Assembly (NCBI GenBank): GCA_006386115.1
Contig: VFIW01000110.1
Location: 1-64,000 of the forward strand
Direction: 5' to 3'
DNA length: 64,000 nt
DNA from: Globisporangium splendens
Taxonomy: Eukaryota > Oomycota > Peronosporomycetes > Pythiales > Pythiaceae
Below, in pieces: positions 31,636 to 42,336 of this stretch (position 1 is the first letter of the stretch; every line of letters begins with the position of its first letter). The translations under genes and the position numbers were made by a program. The notes beneath the pieces were generated by a model, which saw only the letters and a list, made by a program, of their open reading frames with translations, ran no database searches and was not told the origin of the DNA.

Positions 31636-32696
31636 CTATGCATGCGCATAATGATCTTCCTTCGGATCACCGCTGATCAATGGCTCCAACTCCGCACCTT
31701 CGAGGAATGGCTCTGGCTTGTGCTTGGAGAACCAAATCGTGACGACAAGTGTAGCAAAAGCAAACGCGAGAAGCAGTCCGATCGTGTTTCCCAGCACACA
31801 ATCTGCGGCCATAAAGCCCTTGACTTGATTCCCGTTCAGAGTGCCTGTCACGTTGCAACTTGCATTGAAGGAGAGCTTCTCCAAGATGCCAGTAGCTACA
31901 GGTACACAACGACGATTAGATATGATGATCTATGTATTGCACACACAATGCTGCTCAGCAAAGGATCTTACCGGCAGTAAGGAAGACCAAGCCGAGGATG
32001 CCAATGCCCAGTCCAATGTGGAAGGGACTCACTTGTGCACGAACCAGTCGTTGAGCGCCAGGGTAGAAGAACACATAGAAACTCACGAGGTACTATCAGC
32101 AAACAGAAGACAATGGACAGATGGGAACATAGTCAGAAAACAATCCGGGAACGAGGTAAAAGCGAAAAGCACTCACGTGTCCAAGAAAGAGGATCACCGT
32201 GAGCAAACCCAACCAACTGTGGAGGCTGTACAGGTTGGTGATGCCGTGCTCAATATGGAAGCGAAACACGGCGATTGCACCGATAACCGCACTCACAAGC
32301 CCAAGCGCATGCAACGACAGATGGATACGCTTGTTAGTATCATGGTCGAACGGCAGCGAAATGTACGCCAACGCCGCTTGTGAGGAACACACCACAAAGC
32401 CAAACGTCATGAGGACCGGGTGCCAATTGAACACGCGGCCGTCACCGTGCGCCCACGAGAACCCCGACAGATCCTTCTCCGTGATTACGCCGCCGACATT
32501 CACGTACTGCGTGAGACCCGAGCCCATCCAGATCCCCACGAGTACGAGGATGAGGAGCGGCAGACCCTGTAAAGAGAGGCATTTAACACATGGATACACG
32601 AGGGAAGCAGCATGGATACGAGCAGATATAAAGAGCTCGTACATGGGCCAATGCGCGGAACGCCAGCTCCACCTTCTTTGTCGGCAGCGTCGTCAT
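31636..32696 (-). CDS. Cytochrome b561-family transmembrane protein, 4 exons
   Basis: Ascorbate-type transmembrane electron carrier family. Exons on the minus strand are 32696-32643, 32566-32177, 32092-31972 and 31895-31636, joining to 274 aa. The membrane helices include GLPLLILVLVGIWMGSGL, VLMTFGFVVCSSQAALAYI and SLHSWLGLLTVILFLGH. The haem-ligand histidines are visible in FNWHPVLM, RIHLSLHALGL, FRFHIEHG and YSLHSWLGL. The third exon continues VSFYVFFYPGAQRL and VSPFHIGLGIGILGLVF, and the last helix is LGNTIGLLLAFAFATLVVTIW. The C-tail carries an acidic, Pro-containing motif (KPEPFLEGAELEPLI), perhaps a sorting signal. A good initiator-like element lies about 50 bp upstream. Confidence 0.92.
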
Positions 32697-32744
32697 CTTC
32701 ACTCGCGCTTCTTTCTTCCTGCTTGGACTTGTTGCCTTGCGCGC

Positions 32745-32760
32745 GTTTTGCGGAATGACT
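32745..32760 (-). promoter_or_regulatory. Oomycete initiator-like element before cytochrome b561
   Basis: The minus strand reads AGTCATTCCGCAAAAC, matching the oomycete core (TCATTYYNCAW) at nearly all defined positions, about 50 nt upstream of the ATG at 32696. This is the best such match I saw in the window. Confidence 0.5.
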
Positions 32761-33552
32761 GCATTCTCATCTCTTCAACTCACGAGTTTCCCCCTCATTA
32801 GGCAACCGTTCCCAGATTCCCTGCTTTATTATAAACTCGAGTATCCTCTTTATTATTGATAGCAACATTCACAGATGTTGACAAAATCATTGTGTAAAGT
32901 TGTTGTGCAGTGCAGTAGCAGTTTAGAGAGAATTTGCTGTGTTCGCGAGACGATATGATTAGGAATCAAGACCACCAAAACGCTGACGAGAGTTCAGCCA
33001 ATCAGGGATCGACTAGGATTTGCATCACGAACAGTTTCTTCCAATGAGACGACCAAAGAATCGTTTTTACAAGGACATGATTGGCTGCAACGCGCAGCAA
33101 GTGAACCAAAGAGTGCACGTCATGGCTTCGTTCAGCCCTTCAACCACAGTTGCTTGGCGAGCGACGCTTCTCCAAAGAATCGCCAACGCTCTTTGGGAGG
33201 GAACCGCTGAACTGCAACGAGTATGAGTGTAGTAGAGTGCTGACATGAGACTGGCACAAAGGCACTTTTTTCAGGGATCGAGCCAACAGCCTCCGACTTG
33301 GCTGCAATCTGTGTGACATAGCGCACGAACATGGCTTGAATGAGGTCACTGAATCTGCCAGTGAAATAGCACGATAGAGAGCGGTGGCTGCAAGTTATCG
33401 TCGCACTCGCCCATCTTGTTCGCCGAGCGCATGGCAAAATTGTAATTGTCGTGTTGGGTCAGTGGACGAACAGCTTCAATTTCCTGTCATATAGACTACA
33501 CCGGAGCAATATCCTTTCATATTGACTTCGTGGGGCATTCATCATTTAGACA

Positions 33553-33576
33553 GTTGATTTGACCCATGTGTATGGG
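33553..33576. repeat. Perfect 10-bp inverted repeat
   Basis: TTTGACCCAT, then GTGT, then ATGGGTCAAA: a perfect hairpin or dimeric protein site. TTTGACC recurs at about 33589-33595, and a second small palindrome (GTCCAT-TTA-ATGGAC) follows. Confidence 0.8.
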
Positions 33577-33605
33577 TCAAACTTCCCTTTTGACCCTGTG
33601 CTCAG

Positions 33606-33620
33606 TCCATTTAATGGACC
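33606..33620. repeat. Small palindrome GTCCAT-TTA-ATGGAC
   Basis: A perfect 6-bp inverted repeat with a 3-nt centre, about 30 bp after the TTTGACCCAT palindrome. Possibly part of the same regulatory or mobile remnant. Confidence 0.6.
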
Positions 33621-33930
33621 CTTTCAGGCATAGTTAGCAGATTCGAGGTACCTCAACATGTATGCGAACCATCTGATCCTCAAAAGGTTGCGCGAAGGTC
33701 GTGTCAAGTTCAAGTTGCAATGCATTCCAAGGACTATTTTTCTCGAATCAAAGACACGCACTGACTTCAATTCCATCCAATCAGCATGATTCTATCCACT
33801 CCCAAAGCAGTAACGAGAACCATCACTGCTCTAGCGTGGGGAGAGCCCAACGTGACTCAAAGCCTCAACGGCCCAGTAGCAGAAGCGCGCGGAAGCGAAG
33901 GCGAGAGCGTCCGGCGGCTGCGCGTTCGCC

Positions 33931-36078
33931 ATGGAGGCCACGGGGGAAGCAGGAGACGCCGAGCCGCGCAGCAGCTCCACAGGCGCGCGCAGTGGTAGTG
34001 ACGTCGCCGTGGGAGCTGCAGGTGACGCGGTGCGGACGGAAGTAGCGGTGACGTTCCCAGAAGTCGACGTGTTGGTGGACGGCGGCACGCTGTCGGTCGA
34101 TGGCTTCGTGTACGTCGATGGCGACAAGGAGAAACAGGAGCCTACAGTGCCAGCAGTGGGGACAGACGTGCCGGAACTGGATGAGCGACAGAAGCAGTTG
34201 GTGTACGCGATCCACTCGCTCCAGATATACAATCCGGATTTCAACTTGACCCCCGAGGTGCTCGAGATCATGCGCGTGTTTTTCGAAGATCTGCATCCAG
34301 ACAAGGATGGGACGATCACACTGCGCGCGCTATTTGACGAGATTGAGCGGTTGGATCCAGAGAAGCGGTTGGTGACCGAAGAGACACGACAACTCATGTG
34401 GTGCGATATCTCGGGAAACAGTCGTGACGAAGGAGAACGTATCGACTTCCATGGATTTTGCGAATGGGTGATGCGCTGGAGAGAGATTAGTCCGGCAGCT
34501 GTGCAGAACGTGTACACTTCGTGGGCGCAGCAGATCGCAATTGCCGACTTTGGACTGAACGAAGGCGATGGTGTGTTCGTCGTTCGGCCCGAGGAATTGC
34601 CGCCGCGCGAAGTGCTGAGGGTAGAGATCTCGAAACTTCTGCGGTCTAGAGAACGGATCAAGCCTCGTGCCTCTCGATCGCCACTGAGTAGAACCGTTTC
34701 GAAAGGAGGCGACAATAGCAGCAACAGCTCAGAGCGAGTCTCGTCGAATGGAGAACGCCAAGCTCATGGACTTGGCACAACATCGACCGATTCGATGGAT
34801 CGCATTGCAGTTGAAGAGATAAACGAAACTATCAGCGAAACCGATCTTGAGTCTGAGGATGCTACAACCTCAACGGATGCCCAGGGCTCTACCTCTATGT
34901 CCAAGTCGTTCGTAGCGGGTGGCGCCGCAGGCATCGTTGCCAAATCGGTGTTGGCACCTGTGGAACGCGTCAAGATTATGTTTCAAGTCAACGAGAAGCG
35001 GCACTTTAGCTTTCGCAATGCGTTCAACCTGGGTCGCGAGATCTACGTTCAGGATGGCTTCCGCGCGCTCTTTCGAGGCAACATGCTCAACATTTTGCGC
35101 GTGATTCCCTACGCAGGCGTTCAACATTCCAGTTTTGACTTTTTCCGCCGAAAGTTCCATGCGTACAATTTTGCACAAGCTGAGAAAAGCAGATCGCCTC
35201 AGCAGTACCAGAAACTCAGCAATCTTCAGCTGGTGACAGCGGGTTCGCTGGCAGGTGGGATGTCTCTTATTATGGCGTATCCGCTCGACATTGTGCGCGC
35301 TCGGTACATGGTGCAGCAAGGGAAATATCAATACAACACCCTGTACGAGGCAGTCATGTCGATGTACAAGCGTGAGGGTGCCCGGTCGTTCAGTCGAGGT
35401 ATCGTGCCGTCTCTGCTCGGCACGCTACCGTACACAGGTATTGGATTCGCGCTCAATGAGAAGTTCAAGCATTGGGTACGTTTTGCTTGATATTGCTGCT
35501 GACAAATGTAAGCACGAGGCTAACTCATGCTGCTGTGTTTGTCTTTTTTTTGTAGATGCTGGAATTCAAGTACGCTCGACTGGAAGGCGATGCGAAAGCG
35601 GACTCACCGACGCTGCATCCGTTTTCCAAGTTAGTCTGTTCCTTCTTCGCAGCATGTATCGCCCAAACAAGTACGTTGTGTCTTTTCCCATCATTCCCAT
35701 GAATCGATTTTGGCAGACTGACAATGATACTTGGCTTCACATTTACTATTCAGCGACATACCCGATGGACACGATTCGCCGACGAATTCAGACGGATGGG
35801 TTCGTGCCAGGTGCACATGGAGAGTTGCGATACACAGGCATGACGACCACGGCGCGGATTATCTTTGCTAAAGAGGGCTGGCGCGGCTTTTTCAAAGGAG
35901 TGTCCGTCAACTGGATGCGAGTAAGTGAATATGCAATGCCTGTCTTAGATCGAGTTGAAAGTCGACTAACTTGCACAATCCTTTTATCCTCATGCGACAG
36001 AGTCCATTGGCCACCGGCATCAGCCTCACAACGTACGATATTCTCAAGGAACTGATGGGTATAGAAAAAATAGCATAA
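33931..36078 (+). CDS. Mitochondrial carrier with long N-terminal EF-hand-like region (SCaMC-like), 4 exons
   Basis: SLC25-family carrier, 634 aa. Exons are 33931-35475, 35556-35670, 35754-35920 and 36001-36078. The N-terminal 320 residues are Ser/acidic and hold a degenerate EF-hand pair: HPDKDGTITLRA (loop position 1 His, position 12 Ala) and an irregular CDISGNSRDEGERIDFHGF. The carrier domain has three repeats with signature motifs PVERVK, PLDIVR and PMDTIR, and helices such as SFVAGGAAGIVAKSVLAPVE and LVTAGSLAGGMSLIMAYPLD. This layout matches the calcium-regulated ATP-Mg/phosphate (SCaMC) or CoA-type carriers of the inner mitochondrial membrane. The poor EF loops make calcium control doubtful. 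Confidence 0.9.
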
Positions 36079-36160
36079 AGCATCGCGATTACAACTTAAT
36101 AGAAATATTGCCCAGGCAAAACGAGAAGCCCCATCCATCCCATTCGCCAGACGAGAGCTT

Positions 36161-37539
36161 TTATTTCTGCACCTCTGGCGCGATCAACACGAGGTCATTC
36201 AAGTCGCTGGACGCGTTCATTCCGCCAAAGATGAGCAGAGCTTGAGTGTCTACCTTGCCTGTTCCTGCCGAAGGCAGTATAATCGAGCACCCAGCGTGCC
36301 CAAAGCGCTCCAATGCTGACACAGACGACGCAGGTAACGTTTCTGGACAATCCGCTTGACTCTCTTTGCACTTGGTGTCTGGCTGTGATGTGTTGACGCT
36401 CGCACGCAACCAGGATTCATGATCGTCGTCGTACACCCAGCAATCGTCACGGATCGCTCTGCCGTCAAAGCCGCCGAAGCTCACAAGAGAGCCATTGAGT
36501 TGGGCCGCGACATGCGAGCAACAATTCCACTCGCAGATGAGGATGAGCTGCCATTCCCAGGTTGTGACGTCGAGGATCGCCATGTCGGTGCAGATATTGC
36601 CGTCTCCATTACGACCGCCGCTGAAGCAGACCGAGGTTGGCGATACAAGCGCAGCGCAGTGGAGTTCACGTGGCTCGGGGATCTCTCCCGAGCACTCCAC
36701 CTTTTCCCAGCGAAGGACGCACTCGTTCTCGTCCGTGTCCAGCGGGATATGCAGCAGGTATACGTCATTGAATGCTCCTTCGTCGGGCGAAGATCCGCCA
36801 AACATCAGTATGCGGCGGTGGGTGGCAGTATCTTCTATTCTCGGGTCATGAGGTAGAAGAATTGCTGCATGAGCATTGCGAGGCGACGGTGCCGGATCCC
36901 CAGTGACCTCCATTTTCGACCATTTTCGCGTTTCTGCAGGGTACATGTGAACAAATCCGGGTGGTATTAGGAAAGAATTGGTGTCGAACAAGAAAGCAAC
37001 ATACGTGTGTTGAAGACGTGGCCGTCATTGTAGACCTCGCAGTCCATTGTATTGAGACCGCCAAAGACGTAGATGCTCGAGCCCACAGCGACCGCCGAAT
37101 GGCCACTTCGAGGAGGAAAATCGTCGCGTGAAGAAGGCAGCAGCGTCCACGTGCGCGAATCTATCGGTATGAGTCGTTTAGAGACGATTAGTGTAAATGC
37201 CATGCCACCAGTCAGCCTCATCTCGCCGACAACTTTGGAAAGATTAAGCAAGTCTTACCAAAATCAAAGATGTGCACATCATGGAAGCACGTGGCTTCTC
37301 GATTCGCACCACCAATCACGTAGATCTCGCCATTCTCAACCTGCAAATGCCCATAAAGTGGGCAAAGAAAGAACTCTCGACGGAGATGAAGTAAAACACA
37401 ACACCTGGGTCAAGGTTGCGCCGCCACGCTGGGCGGGGCATATCGAGTCCAGTTTAAGCGCCACTCGGGTGATCGAGTACGCTGGAAGTGCCGCTTCTTC
37501 GTGGCGCGTGGACTCGTGGTCGTTCTGATTTCCCTCCAT
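36161..37539 (-). CDS. Kelch-repeat protein, 4 exons
   Basis: Exons on the minus strand are 37539-37405, 37340-37259, 37160-37005 and 36933-36161, joining to 381 aa. Kelch blades are visible as G-G doublets followed by aromatic/Asp motifs: EIYVIGGANREATCFHDV, SGHSAVAVGSSIYVFGGLNT, RRILMFGGSSPDEGAFNDVY, SVCFSGGRNGDGNICTDMA, GSLVSFGGFDGRAIRDDCWV and ALLIFGGMNASSDLNDLVL, so about six blades make one beta-propeller. No F-box, BTB or Rab-binding segment is seen, so the partner is unknown. It ends about 80 bp from the convergent mitochondrial carrier. Confidence 0.88.
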
Positions 37540-37727
37540 CTTCAGTGCGCAAAGGCGAATGAGAGTGCTGATGTCTGAGAGGAACTCGAAATGGTCTCGT
37601 GTGCGGTCTTCGTTTTTCGAAGAGTGCCAATTCACGAGCGGCACCGAAGAGCCACCAGGAAACGCGACCACTGAAGATCCCTGCGCTCTTTTTGGATGCA
37701 AGAATCCTTTGGATTTGGTTTTGTTTT

Positions 37728-38051
37728 TTATTTCATTAAATGAACTTGGATGCCTTTTGGTAAACAGTTGTCTCGAATGCGCGAGTCGTTCATTTGCGAG
37801 ACGCCGTGAAGGGCAAATATGCCGGTAGGAATCGCTCCGTCTACCGTGAAGGTCTTCGCGAACCAAGCGACATTTGGACTTGAGCAGTAGCCGCTGATTC
37901 CAGGTGCAGCTATCGAGCCGTGGGGTTCAGCAGACAACGATACGCTTGCTGTGCTCGTGCCGGATAAACAACAGCAGATGCGTGAAGGTGCTGACACTAC
38001 GACCATCAGCAGCATCGTCCAAAAATTGGGTCCAATCGTTGAGTAGTACAT
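37728..38051 (-). CDS. Possible small secreted or membrane protein
   Basis: ATG at 38051, 107 aa. The N-terminus (MYYSTIGPNFWTMLLMVVVS) could be a signal peptide or membrane anchor. The rest has five Cys and a segment AWFAKTFTVDGAIPTGIFAL, ending NCLPKGIQVHLMK. The family is not recognised and codon use is less GC-biased than in neighbours. It might be a real small gene between the kelch and SF3B4 genes, or chance. Confidence 0.35.
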   Translation of the reverse strand: MYYSTIGPNFWTMLLMVVVSAPSRICCCLSGTSTASVSLSAEPHGSIAAPGISGYCSSPNVAWFAKTFTVDGAIPTGIFALHGVSQMNDSRIRDNCLPKGIQVHLMK

Positions 38052-38145
38052 TACCCGCACAGCTACGCATTGCAGCTACTATTCGTCATATATCACTAAT
38101 CGATTAGTTACCGTCTCTGTGCACTGAGTGCACGTGTGTGTGAAT

Positions 38146-39078
38146 CTATTGGTAGTGTGCTGGTGGAGGTGGCGGCGGGATGCCTGCATTCGGCGGCATC
38201 ATAGTGTGACTGGCCATCATCCCTGCTGGCATTGGCGGTGGTGGCGGAGGCGCCATGCCGCCCATACCCATCTGGTACATGCCCATGCTCTGTGGTGGTG
38301 GTGGCGGGGGCGGCGGCACCATCCCCATCGAGCCCATCGGTGCCATGTATCCGCCATTGAGATGTACCATCGGCGGCGGCGGAGGCACCATCGGCAGCGC
38401 GCCGTTGTTTCCCATAGCGTCTGCTGCACCGCCAGCTGCGGGCGTCGTGAACGCGAATCGTGTGTGCGGCTTGAGTTTGTTCGGGTTGCTCTGCGCCAGC
38501 AGCCGCTCGGCCTCGGAGCCGTGGCGCTCGTTGTTGCTGTCCTTCTTGTACGCGTACTGCACGACGACCTGTCGATTACACAGGTACTGTCCGTTCATGC
38601 ACTCGATGGCGAGGTCTGAGGCCTCGAACGAGTCGAAACTGATGAACCCGAAGCCGCGCGACACCTTGGTCTCGGCGTCGCGCATGATCTTCGGGGTCTC
38701 GATGATGCCGCCGAACGCCGAGAACGTGTCGTAGAGCAGCTTCTCGTCCACCTCGGCGTCCAGGTTGCCGATGAACAGATTCGCGCCGATGTCCAGGTTC
38801 TTCTTGTCCTGCGATGCCTTCTTTACGCGCATCACCTTGCCGTAGAGCTGGATCATGTTCATCACCTTGAGCGCGTACTCGGCGCACTCCTCCGTGCGGA
38901 ACTCGACGAAGCCGTAGTTCTGGTGCGTGTTCGTGACCTTGTCGCGCGGCATGTGCACGTTGATCACGGATCCGGCCTGCAACATCAGCTCCCAGAGTAG
39001 CTCCTCCGATACGCGGTCGTCCAGGTTGCCCACATACACCGTCGCGTCCTGGTTGCGCTGCTCGATCGCCGCCGACAT
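38146..39078 (-). CDS. SF3B4: SF3B4 (SAP49), U2 snRNP splicing factor
   Basis: SF3b subunit that helps anchor U2 snRNP at the branch site. Single exon, ATG at 39078, 310 aa. Two RRMs: the first begins [20 protein letters not shown] with RNP1 YGFVEF, the second begins [19 protein letters not shown] with RNP1 RGFGFISF. Then [20 protein letters not shown], typical of SF3B4, leads into a Pro/Gly/Met-rich tail with long proline runs. The start was chosen as the ATG of [19 protein letters not shown]; a non-ATG frame runs upstream. Confidence 0.96.
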   Translation of the reverse strand: MSAAIEQRNQDATVYVGNLDDRVSEELLWELMLQAGSVINVHMPRDKVTNTHQNYGFVEFRTEECAEYALKVMNMIQLYGKVMRVKKASQDKKNLDIGANLFIGNLDAEVDEKLLYDTFSAFGGIIETPKIMRDAETKVSRGFGFISFDSFEASDLAIECMNGQYLCNRQVVVQYAYKKDSNNERHGSEAERLLAQSNPNKLKPHTRFAFTTPAAGGAADAMGNNGALPMVPPPPPMVHLNGGYMAPMGSMGMVPPPPPPPPQSMGMYQMGMGGMAPPPPPPMPAGMMASHTMMPPNAGIPPPPPPAHYQ

Positions 39079-39358
39079 GTTGGTTCCCTTGGTGTCTGCT
39101 GCTTTTCTGCTTTTGCTTTTGCGTTGTGATTGGGCTGTCCAAGTAGTGACATTCGATGGCACTCTTTTTAGTGGTTCACGCCACTATTTCGAAATATTTC
39201 TATAAAAGTAGACAGCTTTCTTCAAGATAATCACCAATATACACAAAATATTACATAATTTCACCAATATAGACTACAATTTGTAGAGAATCGCAAGTGT
39301 AGGCATGGCTTTCTGTCTGTGGGATCTTGAGCAGGTCAAATAAAGAAAGTGTGGGAAA

Positions 39359-40431
39359 ATGGAGTTCGCGACGGCGGCGCAGGAGTGGACGGATCTGCTG
39401 CGCGTCGTGGCGCACGCGGCGTTTGCCAAGGCGCATTTCGGCGCGATCCTAAAGCTCGCGGTTACACTGTGTTGCGCTGCAGAGAAAGTGCGGAAGCGCT
39501 TCTGTTCTGTTGTGTAAGCGTAGCGGCGAGATGTTTGTGGTTCACGCTTGTTGCCGTTGTTGCCGACAGGATCTGGAAGACGCGATTGATGCGGACGCTA
39601 TTCAAGCGCAGTGCAAGACGAAGGAGGTGCGCATTGTGCGCGTGGCCGTCGTATAGAGCAGTGTGGGCACTACCTCTTACTAATGGTGTTTGTGATGATT
39701 GCAGGAGGAGCAAGTGCTGCTGAGCTTTGCGTTCACGATCAAGCGGTTGCTGACCGTGATCATCCGCGACCGCATGAACTTTCTTGTGGTGGAGACGCAG
39801 ACGCATCAGGACCAGGAAGAAAGCTCCGCGTCTCAGAAAGACTCCCTTGCACAGCAACAGGCGCTGCGGCAGAAGATCCCGAGCGACTTCCAGCTGCCAT
39901 TCCTGCAAGCGCTTCGAGACAAGTACGTTGGGAGCTCACATGCCCAAGTATGCATGCATGCAAATATCGATAACGCATCCCATTTATATGGCTCCTATTT
40001 TATTGCAGCTGGAGTGCATTGGAGACTGCGGTTGGTGTCAACAAGTTCTCGCTGCCTCGCATCAACGAAATGCAATGGTAGGCTAGTGCATCTTGCACAC
40101 ATTCTATACAGAGAGGTGTGTGAGCTAATCGTTTGTTGTTGTTGCTATGCTTCTAGGCACGTCGAGGGTTCCATTGTGGTGATGAGAATACAAACGAGCG
40201 ATGGCAACACGCGCACGATGCGAGTCCCCATGCGACAATTCCATCAACTTCGCTACAGCACAGCAAAAGTAAGAATACCTCAATTTGTTTAACGTTTCGC
40301 AGCTTTGCTTGATCTCATGGCTTTGTCATCTGCAGGTGCTCCAAGAGATGAACCAAGTGGAAGCGCATCCGATCATGCGTCTCACAAACGCCGATCAGAA
40401 GGCGCCAGCATCTGCTGCCACTGCTCCCTGA
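39359..40431 (+). CDS. COMM-domain protein (COMMD family), 6 exons
   Basis: Exons 39359-39487, 39570-39626, 39705-39922, 40009-40077, 40157-40268 and 40336-40431, joining to 226 aa. The N-terminal helical part (LLRVVAHAAFAKAHFGAILK) is followed by the COMM domain: W-containing LPRINEMQWHVEGSIVVMRI, TRTMRVPMRQFHQLRYSTAK and VLQEMNQVEAHPIM. COMMD proteins form the Commander complex in endosomal recycling. Which COMMD paralogue this is cannot be told here. Introns of 69-86 bp have standard borders; the first donor (gtgcgg) is the least certain. Confidence 0.85.
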
Positions 40432-40557
40432 ATGAATGGGCATACACGGAAGCCTATTTGATATTGAAAACAGTCACTCTCTATACATTATCCCACAACA
40501 AAAGAAGCACGGCAACAAGGTGATAAAGCCACATGCTACTATGATTTATGTGTCTAA

Positions 40558-41828
40558 TTAGTTCTTCATGCGCTTCTTCGAGTTTGCAAAGCACTCGCCC
40601 CAGACGCAGATCGTCTTGCCGCGCATGATCTCGGAAAACGCTTCGAACGTGTACGACGAACGCGAATTGGCCTCGGCGGCCGTGATCTTCTTGGCGTCGA
40701 CCTGCGCCTGCTGATCGGTCTCGAGAAGATCGTGCGGCGTCGCGGCCTTGTATTGCTGGAATGGGTACTTTTCGTCGGCCGCGAGCACGCGCTTCTCCGA
40801 TGGGATCTGATACGTCTTCAGCAGCAATTCTATCAACATATCAAGCAAATCAAGTGCGGTTAGATCACAAGCATAAGAGCAGAGAGGCACGTAGAGGCTT
40901 CTTTACCGAGCAAGCGCTCCAGTTGCTGCTGCGTGATCTCCCGCTCGGGTTCATCCTCCTGGGGCTCGCCAGACGACTCGGTCGCGAGATCGAACAAACA
41001 CTGCAGGCGGTCCTCGGCGGCGCCCTTGACGGTCATGGAGAACGCCACCATGAGCGCGTCCACGTCGATTTTCTTGTTCTCATCGCGCTCCAAACTGAGC
41101 AGCACACGCTCCAAGTGGTACTAGACGCCGCAGAGTGAGCATTTAGACACAAGAAAATCCGATACAATGAAAAAACGAAGCGCATATATGTGGACTCACC
41201 GCGTTACGCAGTCCATTTGGACAGGACTCGGCGAGCTTGAAGCCCAGGTACTGATCGAAGTGCTCCATCGCAGCCTTCCGCGTTGGGAATGCCTTGAACA
41301 CACCCGCACGCACCGACTCGTACACCTCGGGGCTGTTGTAATAGCATACACACAAAGCACATGTGCCCATTAGCAAAGCAACAAAACTCAATATGCGCTT
41401 TCAGAATGCACCACGAGAACTCACGTGATGTCATTCGCGCTGCGCAGTTCCCAGGCTTCATAGGGCGAGATCACGGCTTCCTCGGCGATCGGCGCCTGCA
41501 GCGCGTCAAAGTTTTTCTTGTTCTGCGTGCCGCGGTAGATGTACAGGCCGATGCTGAGCAGGATGCCGCCGAGCGTGATGCCCGGGTTGCGGCTGAACCA
41601 GCCGGGTTTGTACTTTGGCGCTTCTTCTTCGGCGCCAACAGCCGCAGCGGTGTTCGTGTTGTCCGCCTTCTGCGTCGCAGCAGCCGCCGTCTGCTGGCTC
41701 GCATTGGTCTGCACGAACCGTCTCTGCAGTGTGGACGGTCTCGCTGTCACTGCGGCCAACGGCGCGCGGCTGCTGCGGCTCGCGACCGCGCGCACCACGC
41801 TGCGGGACACGCGCGTCATGTTCAGCAT
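40558..41828 (-). CDS. Mitochondrial-targeted membrane protein with EF-hand-like segment, 4 exons
   Basis: Exons on the minus strand are 41828-41425, 41332-41200, 41120-40907 and 40829-40558, joining to 340 aa. The N-terminus (MLNMTRVSRSVVRAVASRSS) is a strong mitochondrial presequence. One membrane helix follows (PGITLGGILLSIGLYIYRG), then helical regions, an EF-hand-like segment (LERDENKKIDVDALMVAFS) and an acidic stretch GEPQEDEPERE. The C-terminal part is SYTFEAFSEIMRGKTICVWG. The family is not recognised. A calcium-responsive inner-membrane protein is possible, but the loop lacks the canonical Gly. Confidence 0.8.
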
Positions 41829-42215
41829 CTTCACTCGAGCAAATGGCAGCCCCTACCACACAAAATGCATTGTTGTCTATATTAGTGTGGCCCACGTTAT
41901 TCTCCCTCAATATGTGAGACGTGGTCGGAAATTTGTGCATTTTGGCGTGGTCCACATTGTCGAAAGCACGCGCGATGTGGCTGGCGGATAGATAACCGGT
42001 GCGCACGCGGCAGCAAGAAGCTGGACAGAGAGGGGCAGCGCTTCCTTCTTCCCTCCCTCCCTTCGTGACACTCGCCAGACCCTCCGACCCCCACGCTCTC
42101 CCTCTTCTTCGCCTTGTTCTCTGGCAGGAGAATGCAGTGCTGAGTGCGCGTGTCTCTCCTCCTTCCCGGCGCCACGTTCTCAATTTGCTGTGCTTTCCTT
42201 TCATCCTCCCGAATA

Positions 42216-42228
42216 CTCCATTTTCAGC
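42216..42228 (+). promoter_or_regulatory. Initiator-like CTCCATTTTCAGC before the SMG7-like gene
   Basis: CTCCATTTTCAGC lies about 110 bp before the first exon and just before a CT tract. It resembles the oomycete Inr. Pattern match only. Confidence 0.3.
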
Positions 42229-42238
42229 AAGACAAGTT

Positions 42239-42258
42239 CTCTCTCTCTCTCTCTCTCT
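42239..42258 (+). repeat. (CT)n tract
   Basis: About nine CT dinucleotides, probably in the 5' UTR of the SMG7-like gene. Confidence 0.85.
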
Positions 42259-42336
42259 TCCTACAAGACAACGACGGTATAACGACAATTGCTGCAGATC
42301 TCTCTGGTTTAGACGGTCTGAAGGCGTGATTGTGGC

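Larger units (their letters stand above)
32761..33930. other. Intergenic stretch with two palindromes
   Basis: About 1.2 kb between divergent genes. Short open frames on both strands show no domain. It contains the perfect inverted repeats described at 33553-33607. Nothing else is supported. Confidence 0.5.
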
